Below, one piece after another: positions 58,071-64,000 of a stretch of DNA of 64,000 nucleotides. The stretch spans positions 23,750,002-23,814,001 of the forward strand of contig NC_052139.2 of NCBI RefSeq assembly GCF_016086655.4, given 5' to 3'. The notes beneath the pieces were generated by a model. It was given only the letters and a program-made list of their open reading frames with translations, had not been told where the DNA came from and did no database searches. Positions within the stretch are counted from its first letter, which is position 1. Each line of letters opens with the position of its first letter. The stretch comes from Lepeophtheirus salmonis (Eukaryota > Arthropoda > Copepoda > Siphonostomatoida > Caligidae). A program made the translations under genes and the position numbers.

Positions 58071-58664
58071 CAGGGTGATTCAAAACGAGCGGTTTTTTTT
58101 TCCAGTAGGGATTTTTTGACAGGCGCGCGCGAGTTCTGTCAAATTCATACGTCCTTTTTACTCAGTATTGTTTTACAACTCTTCATGGAAAAATATACGC
58201 CACAACAACGTGTACAAATTGTTCAATTGTACTATGAAAATCAACGTTCTGTGAAATAAGTTTTTAACAAATTATGTCCAACTTATGCTCCACATAATCG
58301 AACTTCAGAATCCACAATTCGCATAATAATCGAAAATTTTGAAGGGGGAGCAACTTGCTGGGATGTCCTGTCGTCTGGTAGGCCACGCACAGCTCGCAGT
58401 GTAAAAAATATTGTGGCCGTAGCCGAGAGTGTAGCCGAAGATCGTGAAGAATCAATTCGCCACCGCTCTCAACAACTTGGCTTGTCGTATGCAACAACCT
58501 GGCGCATTTTGAAGAAAGATTTGCGTTTAAAGGTATATAGAATACAGCTGGTGCAAGAATTGAAGACACAGGACCTTCGTTTCATAATAAAGTTTTGACA
58601 ATAATATAATATTTTATGTGTTTTATTTCTACAAGACAAAAACCGCTCGTTTTGAATCACCCTT
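58071..58664 (+). mobile_element. Mariner deletion derivative with perfect 26-bp TIRs
   Basis: The 26-base terminal repeats are exact inverted matches: 58072-58097 begins AGGGTGATTCAAAACGAGCG, with the partner at 58638-58663. TA flanks lie outside (58069-58070, 58665-58666). It encodes MEKYTPQQRVQIVQLYYENQ and RTSESTIRIIIENFEGGATC, then ESIRHRSQQLGLSYATTWRI. That is the bipartite helix-turn-helix DNA-binding domain of a mariner transposase, related to the N-terminus of the DD41D copy at 54981. It then jumps from QLVQELKTQ to a short tail, losing the whole catalytic domain. One stop (TAA near 58257) interrupts the frame. The TIRs differ from those of the DD41D copy, so it is a separate lineage. 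Its perfect TIRs suggest recent cross-mobilisation. Confidence 0.85.
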
Positions 58665-58679
58665 TATTATACAAAATAA

Positions 58680-59498
58680 ATTATCTTTAATCCATGTATA
58701 TGTGCAAATTTTTGGATAAAACCAAAGTTTTGAGCAACGTTAATAATTGAATTCACTCTTAACAGAAATATATAATACCATATATATATATATCAAATAA
58801 TCAATCTAAGATTTGACGAGGGAACCGACGGGTTTCGTTAAATTATTATGGGCCAAGTGCTTTTAGTGAAATACAATCAAATAGAACTGCAATTCTATTT
58901 GTATTTGTATGTTCTTTTTTTATATAATGGGGGGTCCATATATACCAATTTCCCCCCTAGTGCTTTGATGTCGGGGGGAGGGATGTTAATGTGAAAAGGG
59001 ACAATTAGGGGGAGGGGGTAAACAAACAAGAGGTTATTACATATGATTATATTAAACAAACAAATTGATCTACAAAAATTAAAAAATGTGATTACCAGGT
59101 AGCAGCAATGAAAATGTTGAATATTTTCCTATTGATAGGGTTGAAGTACGTTATATTGAGATCGTATTATTGTAATTCATTATTGATGGCTGTATATTTT
59201 ATCCTATACTCCGTATACTATTTATCTCAAATGCAAACAGACTAGTTAGAATAGATACATATACTTGAGTTAAAATGTGGGATTACAAAAAAAACAATAT
59301 CCATAAACTAAAACCCAATTTTTGTACCCTAAAACTACAAATAATTACGTAAAGGATTTCCAATAATTAAAAAAACTTTAATAAGATATTTTTTGCATCA
59401 ATAATCTTTTATTTCTTTAACTTTTTATACTAAAAGGCATGCAACCTATTTGTTTGCTGTTTTAAAAAAATTTCAAGGCACAAAAAACTATTGAAAAT
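58680..59498. other. AT-rich intergenic stretch with G-rich patches
   Basis: Short G-rich patches near 58930-59020 (for example GGGGGGAGGGATG and GGGGGAGGGGG) stand out from AT-rich surroundings. No gene was recognised. Confidence 0.35.
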
Positions 59499-59729
59499 AT
59501 GGCTTCAATCAGTTCACAACAACCCACTTACAGTTTGCATGCTTTTGGCGTACACGATTGGGTAGTAAGAAATATTATGCACAGAGCTTTACATAAGTTA
59601 CCAAGCCAAACTGTAAAGTCTATTTCTCTATCTTGTAATTCATTTCAAGGAAGAATAGATTACATGCCTGAAAACATACAAAATAAATTGTGCAGCATTC
59701 TTGCTATAATTTACCTTGCATTTCTATAA
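59499..59729 (+). CDS. Unrecognised 76-codon ORF next to hAT relic
   Basis: It opens MASISSQQPTYSLHAFGVHD and includes WVVRNIMHRALHKLPSQTVK and CNSFQGRIDYMPENIQNKLC. The composition looks protein-like, but no family is recognised and no splice sites decide a gene model. It could be an eroded part of the neighbouring hAT element. Confidence 0.22.
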   Translation: MASISSQQPTYSLHAFGVHDWVVRNIMHRALHKLPSQTVKSISLSCNSFQGRIDYMPENIQNKLCSILAIIYLAFL

Positions 59730-59869
59730 GTCCATTTACTTGGAAATTAATATGTACTTATGTTTGTTTTTGTCAAAGATGAAAAGTGGGTTCACAAATG
59801 ATATTTCTAAGAAATCTTATAATAACTACTAAAGGAGAGTCGGTATTTGATATCATTGATACTTTTTTC

Positions 59870-60230
59870 TAGGAGAAAAACAACCCACTTGCTAACATTC
59901 TTGCAGTGTAATAGATGGTGACTATTCACGATAGGTCGTCATCCTTGCTTCATCAGCCTTACTTGGTCTACAAAAAGTGCTTTGTGAAATCCATAGGCAG
60001 CTTTTGATAGCATAAAAAGCTTAGTGGTCGACTTCACAAATCAATGAGTACTTATATCAGAGCAGTAAATAAGAGCCAGGCACATTCCCTCAATTACAAA
60101 CTGTTTGGGCAGCTTAGCATTGGTAATGATGAAGAGTTTCAACATTTATTCCTACACACAAAAGTTATATGGTTATCAAAGGGAAACTTCCTGAAACTTT
60201 CTTTATTATTTTTTCGACTGCAATAAAAAA
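59870..60230 (+). pseudogene. hAT (ZBED5/FAM200-like) transposase relic
   Basis: The frame ending at 60226 reads STYIRAVNKSQAHSLNYKLF, then GNDEEFQHLFLHTKVIWLSK and GN. The LLLHTxVRWLSKGN motif is a hallmark of the ZBED5/FAM200 branch of hAT transposases. The preceding HQPYLVYKKCF resembles the conserved CxxHRxxLxSKxL segment, but in another frame. Only the central part survives. No TIR was found. Confidence 0.6.
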
Positions 60231-60649
60231 CATCAAAGAGGACATTCCTTATTCTTAAATATATTCATAAAATTAAATTAAATTAATTTACAGTTGTAAG
60301 GAAATTATACCTATCATTTATAAGTTAGATCTGTTATCTCCACCTTCCTATCTAAGTGTAAGTTACTCAAACGAAATTTAGTCCAACATGAGCAGGACCA
60401 CTTTCTAAACCGTTGTGAATTGGATAAAGAAAATAACTTATCAAAAGTTAATATTGAAGCCGAATGGGTGACAGTCTGAAATTTTTTAGGAACACGTGAT
60501 CTAATTGTTTGCAAGCCTAGAAATAAGAATGTAGAGTATTGCTGTGATTTTATTTTTTAACTGATTTTATGAAAATTTTCAAAAAATAAACATTACAACG
60601 TAAATTTGACATTCAATCAATCAAATTACCATTAGTTATCCCCAAACGT

Positions 60650-61440
60650 TCACAACGTCCCATAATTATCATTTTGTCTTCTTTGTTCCATTAAGCAGAG
60701 TACGGAATGCCTTCCCAATCCCAACTCTCAGGGATCGTGTGGTGCTAGAAGGACCTTCATTGAAAATTTGTTCAAAATTGCTTCAGACAAAATAGTCGAA
60801 ATGGTTCAATTCCAGTAAGTCAGGAGGTCAAGAACTTGGGAGGAAATACATAACATTCCCAAAATCAAGAATTTTGAGGTTTTTTTTGCTGGAAACTGCT
60901 TCAACCTAAGTTTGTCTTTTACGATGTTGTGGATCCAGGGAAATAGTTTAGTATGCAAAACACTGATGTAGAGCTTGGTGTTGACCTTCTGGCCTGTCTT
61001 GAAGAAGAAGGGCAGCATAACTTGACCCTCACTGCTAACAACCGTAAGAACCATAACTTGCTGTGGGTAATTGACCTTTATTATCCGAGGGAGGTTATAA
61101 GGACTGAGAACAAAAAAAAAAGAAGATTTTTCTTGACAGTTCTCTGTTTAAGCTTGATCAAAACATTGGTTCAGGTGGCCCTTTCCTCCCTGTTTCACTG
61201 GGTTAGAAGCTGTCCTTTACAACGTGCATAGTTGTAGTATCGTATGCGTTCATTGATGACACGATGTATCGTTAAACAGGACTCTACGTCAATGCTGTCA
61301 GTAATTGCACTCATGGATTGTCCATGATTCTTCTCTTTCTTCCTAAGCAAAGCAGGACTTCGCTCAATTTTGGTGGGTTCTAGGTCGCAAAGCTTTTGGG
61401 AAATTATCCTTAGTAATTTTTTCATAATCCTACTCGATAG
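60650..61440 (-). pseudogene. Mariner transposase relic (antisense)
   Basis: In minus-strand order: MKKLLRIISQKLCDLEPTKI, QSMSAITDSIDVESCLTIHR (HTH region), and VLTVVSSEGQVMLPFFFKTG, then QKVNTKLYISVLHTKLFPWI. The last parts are the block after the first catalytic Asp of a mariner lineage common in copepods. At least two frame changes and several stops are present, and the third catalytic block is not readable. Ends are not defined. Confidence 0.65.
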
Positions 61441-62632
61441 GTTTTTTTAAATTTTTGGACGAATTGAGTAGTTTACATATTGTCTATTTTTCCATTTCAA
61501 TTTCACAAAGTACAATCAAGTACACAACGTTTTTGTTCCTGATTAAAAGAAACCGAGGTATATTGTCGTAAGGAAACATAATGAACAACTGACGTTTTAG
61601 TTTGAGATTCGCACCGGACTTACTCTCCATCAGTGTCTTTTTACCCTAAACCCAATTTTTATGGGGGATGGGTTGAGCCTATCATAAAATTGCGAACGTT
61701 TCAAAGTACTAATCTTTATAAAAAAAAAAAAAAAAAAAAAAAGACCGGAAACATATTAAACCTAACTTCATTTTCGTTGATAATTTCCTTTGTGTTAGTT
61801 TCTCACAAATAAGGATTCAATGCACAATTATGTCAGCATCCTTCAGATATAAAGTTGAACTTAGTTACCATGACATTTAATAAGCTTATAACTAATATTA
61901 TTACATCTTTATCTAAAATGATTGATGGCTTAATAATAAATAAAGGCATAAGCTAGTCTTTAAGAAATAATATAATAAATAATTGTGTTATGATTAATAT
62001 AATGATAATGTAGGTAAAAGCCTTGTAACTTTTACTTTTTCCGATTTTAATATGGTTATTTCAGTATTTTAAACTGCATCATTTTTATTGAGCCATTTTT
62101 TAAAAATAATGTAATTTTGAACTTATAAGTTATAATAAATGATTGTCATTAACTGAGTAATTTTATGGTAAATATTCTTTATATAATTATAAAAACCTAA
62201 ATATACCTATAATAATGATCGAAAACAAATTTTAACTTTCATTCATTTTTAAAGCTTTGTTACTTGTCTGGGGTATATAAACACCCTGAGAGTAAAATAG
62301 TTTTTTTATAAATTATGTGCACCGCATTTTTGCTCTATTTCCTTTTTAAATTCTTTATTTATAATACTTTACTGCATGTTTGCAATTTTGTCATTCATAC
62401 TTTTTTGTTTTTGAGTTATTGGCAAATACAATCCATTTTCGAGTTTTCAAAAATTGGTTTCAATGAATGTTTATTATTTATCTACCCAAACGATGATTAT
62501 GAAAAACAGAGTTGGAAGGAGAATATGGGATGTCTTATTTTGAATAGAACATATCTTTTTGATAATAATTTATAAATTATAAAATGAGGATTATTTACAG
62601 GTATGAAAGAAAATATAGAAACTGATTCTTAT
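61441..62632. other. AT-rich intergenic stretch
   Basis: A poly(A) run of more than 20 bases lies near 61721-61742. No gene or element end was recognised. The open frame 62315-62575 is Phe/Ile-rich and looks compositional. Confidence 0.4.
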
Positions 62633-62931
62633 ACAGTGTTGGGAAGCAAAACATGAACTCGATATATTGATTTAGATCAATCCCAATTTTTTTTATTTTC
62701 AATAATAACAAATTATCGTGTTAGGGGACAATCCCAAGTCACCTTTCCTTGCAGCCACGGCAAGGTCGTTGGTGAGGCAATTTATAGATTTGGTTATGTC
62801 AAGCTTGATGTTCTTCTCCAAGAAAGAGAAGAACTTTGAATCCCTCTTTAAATTGTACCCTCCCATTCCTTCCTTTATGAAGAGGTCTTCTCCATCATTG
62901 TTCGTCTTGTACACCTTGAAATCTTTGCTAT
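62633..62931 (-). mobile_element. Internally deleted mariner derivative 3
   Basis: The end at about 62633 (ACAGTGTTGGGAAGCAAAAC, then ATGAACTCGATATATTG) matches the family terminus at 14761 and 33957. The minus strand gives only the DNA-binding part: RDSKFFSFLEKNIKLDITKS, then INCLTNDLAVAARKGDLGL. The distal end abuts, with no gap, a 5' fragment of the LINE, so it may be inserted in or recombined with it. Confidence 0.6.
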
Positions 62932-63240
62932 TGGTTCATACGAACCGCTGCATCTTTATGAATGCAGTTATTTTCCTGGAGGACATTTGAGTATCCTCTT
63001 GCATCAATACTCGATGATCTGATAGTATCATTACAGGTTATGAGAAGGTTTCATAAACATACTCATTTTTTTTAAAGTTCCGATTGTTTATTTATAATCA
63101 AATAAATACAGTTATTTATTTGATTATATTGAATAAAATATAAACACCCTCCCTTAGAGGAGAAAAACCATCTAAAACATGCCTTGCTTTATCCTCGGTA
63201 TCTCAAGATACTTTTGACTCTCAAAAACTGGCTACGAGTA
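62932..63240 (-). pseudogene. 5'-end-only fragment of the LINE
   Basis: It aligns to 51515-51830, covering the 5' leader and the first codons of ORF1. Shared landmarks are CATC..TATGAATGC, CATCAAT.CTCGATGATTT, TTCCGATTGTTTATTTATAA-type leader and CTCAAGA...TTTTCGACTCTCA. LINE copies normally lose the 5' end, so a 5'-only remnant is unusual and implies later rearrangement. It lies directly against mariner derivative 3. Confidence 0.65.
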
Positions 63241-64000
63241 TACTGTAGTAAAAAAAATCCGTCTGGTTTTGAAAAATTGAATTATTCGGAAATCTACTTT
63301 TAAAAAAAGTGTAAGATAATATTGATAAAATGAAATAATTATAATGATTTATAATATTTAAGCCAAGAACTGATAGCATTATAATTAATCGTGTAATACT
63401 TTTCATAATTCTTTACAAATATATGACGAACCAAAAATTGCGATATTATCAAAAATAAAGTGCTTTAAATTGCAACAGCAGTTGATTCTGTTTTTTCATT
63501 AATAATATTAATAAAAATTGATTGGCTCTTTTTTTTAAATTGTACATGTATGCGCTTTCTGTATAGTTAAATTTTTGATATGATTGGAGTTGTAAAAAAT
63601 ACTGTATAACATTACAAGTCTATTTAAATACGTGGACAAATATACATATGAAATAAATGAAAATGACTGACGACAATATTTCCAAATTTCACAAGCACAA
63701 TGAGGTAAAAAAAGTCAGACTAAATATTAATTAAATGGTGTAGCTATTTATATAAAGGACAAAAATATTTGAAAATTAAGTGAAAATGGCGAAATAATTT
63801 TCGTATCCGTCAATGGGTCAAATCAAAGTGGGAAGAAGATGGATTTTTAGAGGTCTGTTGTCACTTATTTTCAAGAGAGTGAAAGGTCAACTATTCAATT
63901 ATATTTAAGACAGGATTATATTTTATTTTGTATTTGGATATTTCTTCCAAATCCTGTTTAGTGTTGCCCATAATGAGAGATACAACCAGAGCTGTAATGT
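63241..64000. other. AT-rich intergenic stretch at the window end
   Basis: No gene or repeat was recognised. A GC-richer patch at 63795-63890 (near GTCAATGGGTCAAATC) is too short to interpret. Confidence 0.35.

Noticed and set aside
1..64000. CRISPR array, bacterial operon or phage-type system
   Set aside because: Spliced exons, eukaryotic transposons and AT-rich intergenic DNA dominate; no regular spacer-repeat pattern or Shine-Dalgarno-led gene cluster exists.

Overview
The window is AT-rich eukaryotic nuclear DNA. It has spliced coding exons with GT/AG introns, long homopolymer runs, and many decayed transposable elements (Tc1/mariner, piggyBac, MULE, hAT, non-LTR retrotransposon, solo LTR). 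The Tc1/mariner families and overall texture suggest an arthropod, most plausibly a crustacean such as a caligid copepod. That assignment is an inference from family resemblance, not from a marker gene.

Layout. (1) 1-14.0 kb: one multi-exon protein-coding gene on the + strand, with its 5' end outside or unresolved. Ten exons from 2026 to 14034 join in frame to 840 codons plus a stop. The product resembles the KIAA0825/DUF4495 family (tentative name). Its introns hold an antisense mariner relic, a ~600-bp long-TIR element, and a diverged inverted pair of a ~750-bp repeat. (2) 14.7-16.7 kb: an antisense mariner copy with TA flanks, then a less AT-rich stretch behind a TATA-like core promoter. 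(3) 18.0-26.7 kb: a young long inverted repeat (2.1-kb arms, 4.55-kb spacer), one inner edge of which is a hairpin. Part of the right-hand unit occurs again in direct orientation at 39.7-41.2 kb. (4) 26.96-29.33 kb: a complete-ended piggyBac element (TTAA flanks, 13-bp perfect TIRs) with a frameshifted transposase and a D-to-N change in the second catalytic position. (5) 29.6-29.84 kb: a solo LTR (TG...CA, 5-bp target duplication) inserted in a dispersed repeat whose uninterrupted relative lies at 21.3-21.7 kb. (6) 32.1-34.9 kb: a degenerate ~105-115-bp tandem repeat and two internally deleted mariner derivatives. (7) 35.3-36.4 and 47.1-51.9 kb: 3' and near-full-length copies of one APE-type LINE family on the - strand. 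A 5'-end-only fragment of the same family is at 62.9-63.2 kb. (8) 37.7-38.7 kb: a MULE relic and a 15-bp tandem array. (9) 41-46.5 kb: three 3' fragments of Tc1/mariner transposases. (10) 53.5-62.9 kb: a DD41D-type mariner copy, a 594-bp deletion derivative with perfect 26-bp TIRs, a ZBED-like hAT relic, and further mariner relics.

Only the 2.0-14.0 kb gene looks like a functional host gene. All the transposases I can read are broken by frameshifts, stops, deletions or lost catalytic residues. I saw no rRNA or tRNA gene, CRISPR array or bacterial-type operon. All family names come from motif recognition by eye; no database search was run.
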